The notes under the pieces were generated by a model. That model was not told the DNA's origin. It searched no databases and saw only the letters and a program-made list of their open reading frames with translations. 64,000 bases of DNA, from positions 186,001-250,000 of the forward strand of contig CAVSME010000003.1 in assembly GCA_963728985.1 (NCBI GenBank), read 5' to 3'. Of the stretch, positions 17,016 through 25,439 are shown piece by piece. A program made the translations under genes and the position numbers. The stretch comes from DASXAI01 sp963728985. Lineage in GTDB: Bacteria; Actinomycetota; Acidimicrobiia; Acidimicrobiales; Ilumatobacteraceae. The number at the start of each line of letters is the position of its first letter. Position 1 is the first letter of the stretch.

Positions 17016-18437
17016 TCAGGGCGGGCCGATTGCGCCCTGCTCGTGTGCGTCGTTGCCGGCCGCAGGCTCCAGGATGCGGCGCGCCAGACCCTTGGCGTGC
17101 TGCATGTCGAAGTGCCGCATGGTGACGAGCCGCTGCGCGTACTGGCCGCCGCCGGAGAGCTGGCCGGTGGCGAACGCCCAACCACCGTACGCATCGGCCG
17201 TGGTATCGCGGAGGTAGGCGAAGAGGCGTAGCCGCTGCTCGGCCGTCAGCGTGGGCGTGGCCAACATCGCCTCGAGGCCGTCGTGGAGGTCGGGGTGCTC
17301 GAAGTCGGCCGACGTTGGGGCGTTGACCGTCAACGTGCCGGCGATGTCGTGCAGGATGTCGAGCAGCTTGGCGTGGAATTCGTTCTTGTAGTACTTCAGG
17401 GCGCTGATGTAGAGCGGGGACGGCGAGACGATGCCGTCTTCGTTCTGCTGACCGTTCGCCATCGCCGCTTCCCCGGCGGCCTTGCACATGGTGGAGTGGA
17501 TGACGAGCGTGGCGAGGGCGTCCTTGATGTGCGGCTCGTTCTCGACGCCGTTCGCCTCGGCCAGCAACGCCGCCATCCCCACCTCTCGTTCGAGCCCGGC
17601 GCCGCCGTGGGTGACACCGGCGGCCCGCTCCCACAGACCGAGGGAGTGGGCGAGGACCGCCGCCTGCTGCACCTCGCCATCGAGGAAGATCCGCTCGTTC
17701 GGCACGAACACGTTGTCGAAGATCACGAACCCTTCGGGCGAGCTGCGATGCCCGCTCACGGGGAAGTCGCGCGGATCCGGCTCGCCGTACGGCGCGTACG
17801 TGGTGTCGATGACCTTGACACCCGGGGCGTTGACCGGCACGGCGCAGGCGATCGCGTACTCCTCCTCGCCCGGCCGCATGGCTTTGGTGGGGAGCACGAC
17901 CTGCTCGTGGCCGACGGAGGAACCGCTGATGTGCATCTTGCAGCCGTTGATGTACACCCCGTCGGACGTCCGGTCGACGACGTGGACGTAGAAGTCCGGG
18001 TCCGACTGCTTGCTGGGACGGAGCTTGCGATGGCCCTTGGCGTCCGTGATGGACTCCGCGCAGCGAAGGTCGTTCTTCTGCGCGTAGGCGATGTACTCGT
18101 AGATGGCCTCGCGGTAGACCGGCTTGAGCTTCGCCAGTTCCGGCGCCGCCGTGGCGAGGGTCAGCAGGATGACGCCCGTGGTCCCGAGCGTCATGTCGCC
18201 TTTGCCCGCGGCGAGGAGCTTCTCGCGCTCGCGGAACTCGTCGATCGACTTCGGCATGATGTAGATGGGGTTGGACGCGTCCGGGTCATCCGAATAGAAG
18301 CTGTCGTAGACTGCCGCCGCGCCGTCGACCGCGGCCTTCAACCGCGGTTCGTTGGCCGGGTCCGTGACGCGCTTGCCGTCGAGATAGGTGTAGCGCCCGT
18401 CTTTCAGGGACTCCTTGTACTGCTCACCGGTCATCAT
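17016..18437 (-). CDS. HpaB/4-hydroxybutyryl-CoA dehydratase superfamily flavoprotein (first copy)
   Basis: 473 residues from the ATG at 18437; ATG 18434 is an alternative, and the open frame upstream runs into the neighbour. The acyl-CoA-dehydrogenase-like fold of HpaB is indicated by GEQYKESLKDGRYTYLDGKRV, NGCKMHISGSSVGHEQVVLPTKAM, GFVIFDNVFVPNERIFLDGE and DIAGTLTVNAPTSADFEHP. Several strings (LRPSKQSDPDFY, VIFDNVFVPNERIFL) are closer to 4-hydroxybutyryl-CoA dehydratase AbfD than to phenol hydroxylases. However, AbfD's [4Fe-4S] ligands (CxxxC and HxxxxxxC) are replaced here by MTLGTTG and ERAAGVTHGGAG. It is therefore probably a flavin-dependent oxygenase or isomerase. No flavin reductase gene is adjacent. 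Confidence 0.8.
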   Translation of the reverse strand: MMTGEQYKESLKDGRYTYLDGKRVTDPANEPRLKAAVDGAAAVYDSFYSDDPDASNPIYIMPKSIDEFREREKLLAAGKGDMTLGTTGVILLTLATAAPELAKLKPVYREAIYEYIAYAQKNDLRCAESITDAKGHRKLRPSKQSDPDFYVHVVDRTSDGVYINGCKMHISGSSVGHEQVVLPTKAMRPGEEEYAIACAVPVNAPGVKVIDTTYAPYGEPDPRDFPVSGHRSSPEGFVIFDNVFVPNERIFLDGEVQQAAVLAHSLGLWERAAGVTHGGAGLEREVGMAALLAEANGVENEPHIKDALATLVIHSTMCKAAGEAAMANGQQNEDGIVSPSPLYISALKYYKNEFHAKLLDILHDIAGTLTVNAPTSADFEHPDLHDGLEAMLATPTLTAEQRLRLFAYLRDTTADAYGGWAFATGQLSGGGQYAQRLVTMRHFDMQHAKGLARRILEPAAGNDAHEQGAIGPP

Positions 18438-18505
18438 GTCGCTTGCCAACCCCCTACGGGTCTTCGCCCTTTGTTTGTCCAGTTCAGAGACGAGCAGTTC
18501 GCCTG

Positions 18506-19834
18506 TCAGTCCGGGATCTGCGCCACTCGCCGCGCTCTTGCCTTGGCCGCTTCCGACGGGAACGTCCGCAGCGTCGCCATCCGCTGCGCGTGGAGGCCGC
18601 CGCCGATCATCTGGTTGGTGATCTTGGCCCAGCCGCCGTAGTGGTCGGCCGTGAGGTCGCGGATGACGTGGAAGATCTTCATGCGATCCTCGCCCGTCAC
18701 CCCGTCCATCGTACGGAGGTACTTCTCCATGTAGAGGTGCGTCTCCGGGTTGTCGTAGTCGGCGACCGTCGGGCAAGTCAGCAGGAGCCCACCCGACACG
18801 TCGTGCAGGTAGGAGACCATCTCGTTGAAGAGGCTCCGGCCGTAGGCCATCGTCGCGTAGACGTGCGCATCGGCCGGAACCACCGTCCCCGCCTCGGTGG
18901 TCGTGGCGTGCGCGAGCGCCGCCGTCCAGCCGGCTCGGCACATCGACGCCCAGACCGCCATCTTGCTCAGCTTGTCGCGGATGTGGGTGGCGTCCGGAAC
19001 GCCGTTCATCTCCACGATCGTCAGGGCGAGTCCGAAGATCAGCTCAGCTTCGTCCGCGAGGGTCGCGGCGGCCCGAGCGCGCTCCCATGTCCCCAGCGCG
19101 TCAGCGAGCGCGGCCGAGTAGGCCACCTCGCCGTCGAGGAACACTCGATCCCAGGGCACGAACACATCGTCGAAGAGCACCGTGCAATCGGGGATGCTCC
19201 TCTCACGGCTGATCGGGAAGTGCCGCGAGTCCTCGGCGCGGGGAGCGGTGGTGATGCTGACGATCTTCAGACCCGGGGTGTCGACCCTCACCGCGCACGC
19301 GATCGCCCGGTTGGCGTCGTCCTGCGGTATCTCGCCCGACGGCACGACGCACAGTTCGTGCACGACCGCCGCTCCGAGGACGTGTCGCTTCGCGCCCTTC
19401 AGGACGATGCCTTCGGCCGTGCGGCTCACCACCCGGAGCTCGCCACCGTCCTCGACCGCGGCGGCCACTCGGAGGTCTTCCTGCCGGCACCGCGCGAGGA
19501 ACTGCTCGAGCCGGTCGCGGTACTCGGGCTTCGCCTCGGCCAAGCGCGACGCCACGATCCCCAGGGCCATGCAGCCGGCCGTGCTCGCGGCCGTGACGTC
19601 GGCCTCGATGAGGAAGCTCATCTGCTCGTCGAGCTCAGCCGGAGTGGCCGGCTGATCGAAGATCGGGTTGCGGGCGCCCGGGTCAGCCGCACCCGTCCGC
19701 TCGTAGGTGCTCGCCACCCAGTCGACCGAGACCCGCAGCAGCGGGTGGGTGACCGGGTCCTCGATGCGCCGGCCCTCGAGGTACGAGGTCCTTCCGTCGC
19801 GAATCGATTGCCGGTAGTCCTCTGCGGTGAGCAC
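18506..19834 (-). CDS. HpaB/4-hydroxybutyryl-CoA dehydratase superfamily flavoprotein (second copy)
   Basis: 442 residues, a paralogue of the next gene downstream and 68 bases upstream of it in the same direction. Shared blocks include TAEDYRQSIRDGRTSYLEGRRI, GAKRHVLGAAVVHELCVVPSG, CTVLFDDVFVPWDRVFLDGE and YLHDVSGGLLLTCPTVADYDNP. It is more divergent than its partner and also lacks the AbfD cluster ligands. Tandem copies could form a heteromer or act in sequence. With the monooxygenase gene upstream, they suggest an oxidative degradation or tailoring pathway for an aromatic or CoA-linked substrate; the pathway is inferred. Confidence 0.8.
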   Translation of the reverse strand: MLTAEDYRQSIRDGRTSYLEGRRIEDPVTHPLLRVSVDWVASTYERTGAADPGARNPIFDQPATPAELDEQMSFLIEADVTAASTAGCMALGIVASRLAEAKPEYRDRLEQFLARCRQEDLRVAAAVEDGGELRVVSRTAEGIVLKGAKRHVLGAAVVHELCVVPSGEIPQDDANRAIACAVRVDTPGLKIVSITTAPRAEDSRHFPISRERSIPDCTVLFDDVFVPWDRVFLDGEVAYSAALADALGTWERARAAATLADEAELIFGLALTIVEMNGVPDATHIRDKLSKMAVWASMCRAGWTAALAHATTTEAGTVVPADAHVYATMAYGRSLFNEMVSYLHDVSGGLLLTCPTVADYDNPETHLYMEKYLRTMDGVTGEDRMKIFHVIRDLTADHYGGWAKITNQMIGGGLHAQRMATLRTFPSEAAKARARRVAQIPD

Positions 19835-19971
19835 TCGCCCCCACGCTCCTCTGCTCGACGTCGTCCGCGCGCCGTAAAGTCTGCGAGCGGAAATCCCCCG
19901 GGCACCTTACCCGCACACCAGCCAGCGCATCGAGCCGACGACTTCGTCTCGGCAGCCCCGAAAGAGCCCCC

Positions 19972-21615
19972 TCAGGTCAGGGCGGCGGGTTGGCGGTCGG
20001 CGTCGAACACGAAGCCTTCGAAATCGTTGGCCACCATCGCGTCGCACCTCTCGCGGTAGGGGCCGACGAGACCGAAGTGGGGCATGAAGACGCGAGGTTT
20101 GCCAGGGATGTTGGCGCCCATGTACCACGTGTCGGCGCTCTCGAACAGCGTCGGGCGAACCAGCTCGGCGTTGTACTCGACCCACGCGTCTTCGGCTTCC
20201 TGGGACGGCTCGATCGTGGTCGCGCCTCGGTCGCGAACCCCGGCGATGATCGTGCTGACGAGATCGACGTGCTGCTCGATGGACACCGGCATGTTGGACA
20301 GCACCGATGGGCTCTGAGGGCCGGTGATCGTGAAGAGGTTCGGGAAGCCGGCGACGGTGAGTCCGAGGTACGTGCGAGGTCCGTGCTCCCACTTGTCGCG
20401 CAGGAGCTGGCCACCGCGCCCCCGGATGTCGATGCGGGTGAGAGGGCCGGTCATCGCGTCGAAGCCGGTGGCGTAGACGATGGCGTCCAGCTCGTACTCG
20501 GTCCCGTCCTGCAGCTTGACGCCAGTCGAGGTGAACTCGGCGATCGGGTTCGACTTGATGTCCACGAGGTGCACGTGGGGCAGGTTGAACGTCTCGAAGT
20601 ACCCGGAGTCCAACGGGACCCGCTTGACGCCGAACGGGTAGCCGGTGGGGGTCAGCATCCTGGCGGTCTCGGGGTCGTCCACCTTCTCCTTGATGCGCTC
20701 CTGGAGGAAAGCGCGGACCTTGGCGTTGGCTTCGTCCGAGGTGAGGATGTCGCCGAATCCGCCGACCCAGATGCCGAAGCCGCCACGGTCCCAGCGCTCC
20801 ATCAGCGCTTCGTACACCTCCTCGTCGGTCGACTCCAGGGCGCCTTTCTCCAGGAGCGTCAGCTCGTGCCCGAACGGCGAGCTCTGAAGGCGTTCGCGGA
20901 TGCCGGCGTAGTCGGCGAGGCGGGCCTGGCGCACGTCGTCGGGCACGGGCCCGTTCTTGGCAGGGAGGATGTAGTTGGCCGTCCTCTGGAAGACGGTCAG
21001 CTCCGCGGCGACCTGGGCGATGATCGGGATCGCCTGCACGGCGCTGGCGCCGGTCCCGACGACGCCGACCCGCTTCCCGGCGAAGTCGACCTTGTCATGA
21101 GGCCAGAGGCCGGTGTGGTAGCTCTCGCCGCCGAATGCGTCGGCGCCGGGGAGGCCCGGGGTGTTGGGTATCGAGAGCGTCCCGACGGCGGCGATGAGGT
21201 TGTGAGTCTGGACGCTCTCGCCCGTGTCGGTCGCGACCGTCCACCGGCCGGTGGCTTCGTCGAAGGTCGCTGACTGCACGCGCGTGTTGAAGGTGATGTC
21301 GCGGAGCAGGTCGTACCGCTGGGCGACGTGCTCGAGGTAGGCGCGCACCTCATGCTGCTCGGGATAGCGCTCACTCCACTGCCATTCCTTCCACAGCTCC
21401 TCGTCGAACATGAAGCCGTAGATGTAGCTGTCCGAGTCGCTACGGGCGCCCGGGTACCGGTTCCACCACCACGTCCCGCCCACGCCGCCGCCGGCTTCGA
21501 GCACGCGCGCCGTCAGCCCCATCTCGTTGCGGAGCTTGTGAAGCATGTACAAGCCCGAGAACCCCGCGCCGACGATCACGGCGTCGAGGGCTGTCGTCGA
21601 CTCGGTCACGGTCAT
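19972..21615 (-). CDS. Flavin-containing Baeyer-Villiger monooxygenase
   Basis: 547 residues; the ATG at 21615 is chosen because GGAGG sits about 4 bases upstream. FAD-binding GAGFSGLYML occurs at about residue 16, followed by the cyclohexanone/phenylacetone monooxygenase string GGTWWWNRYPGARSDS. The Baeyer-Villiger fingerprint FxGxxxHTxxWP is present as FGGESYHTGLWP, and the NADPH-binding GTGASA follows. The conserved YATGFDAMTG and the GPQSPSVLSNMP region complete the family pattern. It would convert a ketone to an ester or lactone with NADPH and O2. It is first of three co-directional oxidative genes. A hairpin-like inverted repeat lies at 21631-21660 just upstream. Confidence 0.93.
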   Translation of the reverse strand: MTVTESTTALDAVIVGAGFSGLYMLHKLRNEMGLTARVLEAGGGVGGTWWWNRYPGARSDSDSYIYGFMFDEELWKEWQWSERYPEQHEVRAYLEHVAQRYDLLRDITFNTRVQSATFDEATGRWTVATDTGESVQTHNLIAAVGTLSIPNTPGLPGADAFGGESYHTGLWPHDKVDFAGKRVGVVGTGASAVQAIPIIAQVAAELTVFQRTANYILPAKNGPVPDDVRQARLADYAGIRERLQSSPFGHELTLLEKGALESTDEEVYEALMERWDRGGFGIWVGGFGDILTSDEANAKVRAFLQERIKEKVDDPETARMLTPTGYPFGVKRVPLDSGYFETFNLPHVHLVDIKSNPIAEFTSTGVKLQDGTEYELDAIVYATGFDAMTGPLTRIDIRGRGGQLLRDKWEHGPRTYLGLTVAGFPNLFTITGPQSPSVLSNMPVSIEQHVDLVSTIIAGVRDRGATTIEPSQEAEDAWVEYNAELVRPTLFESADTWYMGANIPGKPRVFMPHFGLVGPYRERCDAMVANDFEGFVFDADRQPAALT

Positions 21616-21630
21616 CGTGCCTCCCATCAT

Positions 21631-21660
21631 CGGTGCCGTCGCGGCGCACCCCCGGCACCG
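21631..21660. promoter_or_regulatory. Inverted repeat upstream of the Baeyer-Villiger monooxygenase
   Basis: Perfect 8-base arms CGGTGCCG (21631-21638) and CGGCACCG (21653-21660) are separated by 14 bases, 15 bases upstream of the start codon at 21615. It could be an operator or a leader hairpin. No regulator gene is adjacent. Confidence 0.4.
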
Positions 21661-21817
21661 CACCCAACGGCTTCCCCGGGCCGAACCGTACACGGCGAGC
21701 CGCCGCCTGACCTCCGCCGGTTGCTTCCCCGCCCTTGCCGGTGAGCGCTGAGCGACCCGTTCAGGCGCGGCTCTCGGCGACCCGGGGACATCAAGTTGTC
21801 CGGAAGCCGTTGGAACT

Positions 21818-22567
21818 TCAGGGCGCGAGGGCCGGGAACGTCAACGGCACCACGTCGTCGTACGGTGCCGGCGGGTCGTCGGTGGTCGGCGGTGGCGGCG
21901 GGACGGTGGTGGTGGTCGTCGTCGTTGTCGACGTCGTCGTGGTGCTGGTGGGGGCGGGTGGACGGGGAGGCGCCGTGGTCACCAGTGTCGTGGTGGTAGC
22001 GGTCGCCGACGTGGTGGGCGGCGTCGGCGCGGTCGTAACGGTGGCCCCCGGCGGCGGCGCCATGGGCGGAGGAACCGGTGGCTCGGTCCCCGGCGGGGGC
22101 TCCGTCGCCGCCGGCGGGTCCGCGGACGGCGCCTGCTCCGGCGCCGGACCGTCGGGCGCCGGCTCGCCGCCGGTGGGCGCCGGCGCGCCACTCTCAGGCG
22201 GCGCGACCGGCCGAGGCGCGACAGTTGAACTCGGTGCGGCGATCGTCGTGGAGCCACCGGTGGACGCAGCCCCCTCCGCGAAGACGTCGTCGACCACGAC
22301 TGGCGCCGTCATCGACGGCATCGCCGGCGTGGAACTCGTAGCGGAAGCGAACCGCACTAGCGCGGCCGCCGTGGTGGGAGGGGACGTCGGCGGGAGCAGC
22401 GGAGCCGGCCGACTGGACAACGGACCGCGCCACACCGCCACGAGGCTCAACAACGTGAGGGCTTCCACCGCGATGACGACGCGTCCCACCGCCCGCTTCG
22501 ACAGCCGTCTTCTCGATCGGTGGACCGACTGACCATCCCGTCCACCGTCGAGCATGCCGTCAACCAT
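21818..22567 (-). CDS. Membrane-anchored Pro/Thr-rich exported protein
   Basis: 249 residues. A short basic N-terminus (HRSRRRLSKRA) is followed by one hydrophobic segment (VGRVVIAVEALTLLSLVAVW, about 27-46). About 200 residues then consist almost entirely of Pro, Thr, Ala, Ser and Gly, including two threonine tracts near the C-terminus. No catalytic domain is visible. The topology suggests a signal anchor with an extended, possibly O-mannosylated wall-spanning stalk. The N-terminal 35 residues resemble those of the divergent gene at 22868, so the two are probably related. Composition makes shadow frames plausible, but the anchor and the paralogue support this frame. Confidence 0.6.
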   Translation of the reverse strand: MVDGMLDGGRDGQSVHRSRRRLSKRAVGRVVIAVEALTLLSLVAVWRGPLSSRPAPLLPPTSPPTTAAALVRFASATSSTPAMPSMTAPVVVDDVFAEGAASTGGSTTIAAPSSTVAPRPVAPPESGAPAPTGGEPAPDGPAPEQAPSADPPAATEPPPGTEPPVPPPMAPPPGATVTTAPTPPTTSATATTTTLVTTAPPRPPAPTSTTTTSTTTTTTTTVPPPPPTTDDPPAPYDDVVPLTFPALAP

Positions 22568-22766
22568 GCCGTCCGCGAGCTGCGCTCATCTTCACCCCGC
22601 ACGATGTCCAATCCCGAAGCGACCTCGGTCGCTAGCGCGCCACGAATCCGCCGGCCCCGAGGCCCTCCTTCATGACAGGAACATCGCCGGGACGGGGCCT
22701 TTCGTTACACGCCGCCGAACCGGGGACTACTCCGACCGACGCGAATGACTGCCGCAGCCAGTCTCG

Positions 22767-22790
22767 TCATGCGTCGCATGAGGTAATACT
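22767..22790 (+). promoter_or_regulatory. Palindrome and -10 box before the second Pro/Thr-rich gene
   Basis: A perfect 15-base palindrome, TCATGCG-T-CGCATGA (22767-22781), is followed two bases later by TAATACT (22784-22790), a good -10 element. The palindrome would occupy the promoter spacer, an operator position. The gene start at 22868 lies about 75 bases downstream. The remainder of 22568-22867 shows no gene. Confidence 0.5.
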
Positions 22791-22867
22791 GGCGCATAGA
22801 CGTCAACGAGCGACCGCATCCCAGGAGGGCGCACCACAGGCCGTCCAGCAGGACGGCGGGGCTCGTC

Positions 22868-23581
22868 GTGATCTCCGTGGAGCTGGTGGTGCTGTTCGTC
22901 CTGGTCGCCCTCTGGCAAGGCCCGAGCGCGGGTACGGCGGGAGACGCGCCACTACCCCCGCCAGCGTCCCTGGCGGCGCGGGCACCCACCACGACTCGGC
23001 CGACGTTCACGAGAACTGCAACGACGCCGGTGACGTCGACGTCGGGGGTATCTGCGGTGACTGCCGGGCCGCTCGACGTGCCGACAACCACCGAACCCGT
23101 GAGCGTCCTGGTCGAAGTCGTGGTCCCGAGCTCCACGGCGACCGACGCGCCCGCTTCGCCTGCGACAGCTACGGCCGCATCTCCCCCTACGCAGACCGAG
23201 CCCCCACGGCCGGAGCCGGCGCCAGTGGCCACCGCGCCGACGACCGTCTACCCGCCGTCCAGCTCGGACCCGACGACCACCCCACTGGCGATCGTGGCGC
23301 CACCGCCCGCACCCCCGCCTGCGTCCAGCGAGCCACCCCCGACGAGCCCACCGCCCGAGTTGCCACCCCCGACCGACCCGCCCACCACGTCGCCCCCGAC
23401 CACCATCGACCACAGAACCTTGTGCGACCAACTGGAGAGCCAGAAGCACGCCATCGAAGCCGAGATCAAGCGGGTCGAACAGGAGTACAAGGACGATCCT
23501 GCGACCCGTGACCTCCTCAAGAAGCAGCTCGAAGCACAGAAGGACGTGGTGGAGGAACAACGCAAGGCGGCTCACTGCTGA
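22868..23581 (+). CDS. Anchored Pro/Thr-rich protein with C-terminal coiled coil
   Basis: 237 residues from a GTG with GGCGGGG about 6 bases upstream. The first 20 residues are one hydrophobic segment (SVELVVLFVLVALW). Upstream in-frame codons encode a basic stretch resembling the sister protein's N-terminus but contain no usual start codon. A long Pro/Thr/Ala/Ser stalk (about 25-185) follows. The last 55 residues are different: charged, helical and heptad-like (LCDQLESQKHAIEAEIKRVE and DLLKKQLEAQKDVVEEQRKA), with cysteines bracketing the block near residue 185 and at the last residue. A disulfide-closed helical hairpin or coiled coil outside the membrane is suggested. No function is recognised. 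Confidence 0.65.
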   Translation: MISVELVVLFVLVALWQGPSAGTAGDAPLPPPASLAARAPTTTRPTFTRTATTPVTSTSGVSAVTAGPLDVPTTTEPVSVLVEVVVPSSTATDAPASPATATAASPPTQTEPPRPEPAPVATAPTTVYPPSSSDPTTTPLAIVAPPPAPPPASSEPPPTSPPPELPPPTDPPTTSPPTTIDHRTLCDQLESQKHAIEAEIKRVEQEYKDDPATRDLLKKQLEAQKDVVEEQRKAAHC

Positions 23582-23656
23582 CGCCCCCAACGCGGGACCA
23601 CCCCGGCGGGCCGGTTGCCGACGCCCTGGACAACGTCGTGCGACCTGTTGGGCGGC

Positions 23657-25306
23657 TCACTCGGCGGCGACGAGTGATTCGGCGAAGCGCGGATCGTCGG
23701 GTTGCACCGTCGGCAGCCGGCGAGCAGCGATGAACGCCACTAGCGAGAGCAGGCCGAGGACGGCCAGGGCGGCGCGCAAGCCGTCGATGCGGGCGTTGGC
23801 GTTCTCGTCGACGATGGCGTCGGCAACCGAAGGCGTGACACGCGCCTCGTCCAAGGCGGCCTCGAGGTCCTTGTCGGAAGTGAACGGCACGCCGCTCGTG
23901 AGCTCCACCTGCGCGTTCGACACGACCCTGTCGGGGATCTCGGGGTTGTTGGCGATGTTGGCGTAGAACGACGACGTGAGCGCGGCGATCAGCACCGCGC
24001 CGGCCAGCGCCGTGCCAATCGACGCGCCGAGGTTCGTGACGGTGTTCTGCAGACCGCCGACCTCGCCGCTGCGCTCGTCGGGCACCGACGAGACGGTGAC
24101 GGCGCCGAGTTGCGACGCCAGGGCGCCGACCCCGAGCCCGGCGAGCAACATCGGCCAGGTCACGATCTCGGGTCCCGCGTCGATGTCGAGCAGAGCGATC
24201 ATGACGGCGATGCCTGCGAAGAGGGCGAGGAAGCCAACTCGGACGACAAGCCGGGGCGACACCCTCGGGAACAGCCGGGGCACACCGACGGCGGCTAGCA
24301 GGAGCGTGATCGACAGGGGGAGGATCCGCACGCCGGTGGCGATCGCCGAAAGACCGAGCGCGACCGACAAGTACAACGGGACGACGAAGAACAGACCGGC
24401 CTGGAGCAGGTACTGGAACATGAACGCGATGAGGCCACCGCGCAGGATCGGGTTGCGCAGGCGAGGCAGGTTGATGAGCGGCTCCTTGCCTTGCGCGATC
24501 AGATGGTCTTCCCAGCTCAGGAAGAGCAGGATCAAGGCCGCGCCGCCCGTCATGAGCCAGACCACGGGTGACAGACCCAGCCACTCGGGGGCATTGGGCT
24601 TCGGCTTCACGAATCCCCAAGAACCGGAGCGCAAGACGCCGTACACGACGAGACCGAGACCCAATGCTGAGAGCGCCGTGCCGACCAGATCCAGCTTCAC
24701 GCCGTGGGCGGCGGGGGTATCGGCGATGCCGCGGGCCAGCACGAGGATGATGACGACGATGAGGACCTCACCCGCGAAGACCCAACGCCACGACGCATAC
24801 GTCGTGAACAGGCCGCCGATGAGCGGCCCGGCGGCGACGGCGATCGCCCCCGCCGAAGCGACCAATCCGTAGGCGCGAGGTCGCTGGTCGCGCGCGAAGT
24901 TGCTGGCGACCAGCGCCACGATCGCGGGCAGGATCAACACGGCGCCCAGTCCTTCGAGCAGTGACCATCCGAGCATCAGCACCGGCAAGCTGGGCGAGAC
25001 GGCCGTGGTCAACGACCCGCAGCCGTAGATGACCGAACCGATCACGAACGCCCGCTTGCGGCCGATGATCTCGCCGATCTTGCCGCCAGTGATCATGAAC
25101 GCCGCCATCACCAACGTGTACATCGTGATCGCCGTCTGGATGCCGGTCACGGTCGTTCCCACGTCCTTGGCCACCGTCGCAATCGACACGTTCATCACCG
25201 AGGTGTCGAGCGTCATGAGGAACTGCGCCGACGCCAGCGTGACCAGCACGAGCGACGCTCCGCGTGCGGCCTCTGCGCTGCGCTCGACGGGCGGATCGCT
25301 GGACAT
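23657..25306 (-). CDS. DHA2-family MFS exporter, 14 TM
   Basis: 549 residues. Family markers are FLMTLDTSVMNVSIATVAKDVG (motif D1), GKIGEIIGRKRAFVIG (motif A), LEGLGAVLILPAIVALV (motif C-like) and TYASWRWVFAGEVLIV. Before the last helix is a long extracytoplasmic loop of about 70 residues (after FYANIANNPEIPDRVV), as in several actinobacterial drug exporters. Proton-coupled efflux of an organic compound is inferred. It is convergent with the Pro/Thr-rich coiled-coil gene and divergent from the protease gene. No linked TetR regulator was seen. Confidence 0.88.
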   Translation of the reverse strand: MSSDPPVERSAEAARGASLVLVTLASAQFLMTLDTSVMNVSIATVAKDVGTTVTGIQTAITMYTLVMAAFMITGGKIGEIIGRKRAFVIGSVIYGCGSLTTAVSPSLPVLMLGWSLLEGLGAVLILPAIVALVASNFARDQRPRAYGLVASAGAIAVAAGPLIGGLFTTYASWRWVFAGEVLIVVIILVLARGIADTPAAHGVKLDLVGTALSALGLGLVVYGVLRSGSWGFVKPKPNAPEWLGLSPVVWLMTGGAALILLFLSWEDHLIAQGKEPLINLPRLRNPILRGGLIAFMFQYLLQAGLFFVVPLYLSVALGLSAIATGVRILPLSITLLLAAVGVPRLFPRVSPRLVVRVGFLALFAGIAVMIALLDIDAGPEIVTWPMLLAGLGVGALASQLGAVTVSSVPDERSGEVGGLQNTVTNLGASIGTALAGAVLIAALTSSFYANIANNPEIPDRVVSNAQVELTSGVPFTSDKDLEAALDEARVTPSVADAIVDENANARIDGLRAALAVLGLLSLVAFIAARRLPTVQPDDPRFAESLVAAE

Positions 25307-25439
25307 CGGCCGGCAGCGTAGACGCAGCCCTTACGCCGCTTGCTCACAAACGCCGTGACCGTCCACACGGGCGATCAGGGTGGGTGCGGGCAGTGCGGGT
25401 CGTAGGCCCCTAGGAAGACCTAGTGCATTCGGCGAGGCT

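Noticed and set aside
17016..18941. 641-codon version of the first HpaB-like protein
   Set aside because: The first 168 codons lie antisense or out of frame over the second HpaB gene and are not homologous. The start at 18437 gives the normal family length.
21735..22532. Plus-strand frame with a run of valines and glycines opposite the Pro/Thr-rich gene
   Set aside because: The poly-Val/Gly composition is what Pro/Thr codons give on the other strand. The minus-strand frame has a proper membrane anchor and a related neighbour.
25410..25423. CTAGG-aaga-CCTAG dyad upstream of the protease gene
   Set aside because: Only five-base arms, no linked regulator and no second copy noticed; too weak to list as a site.
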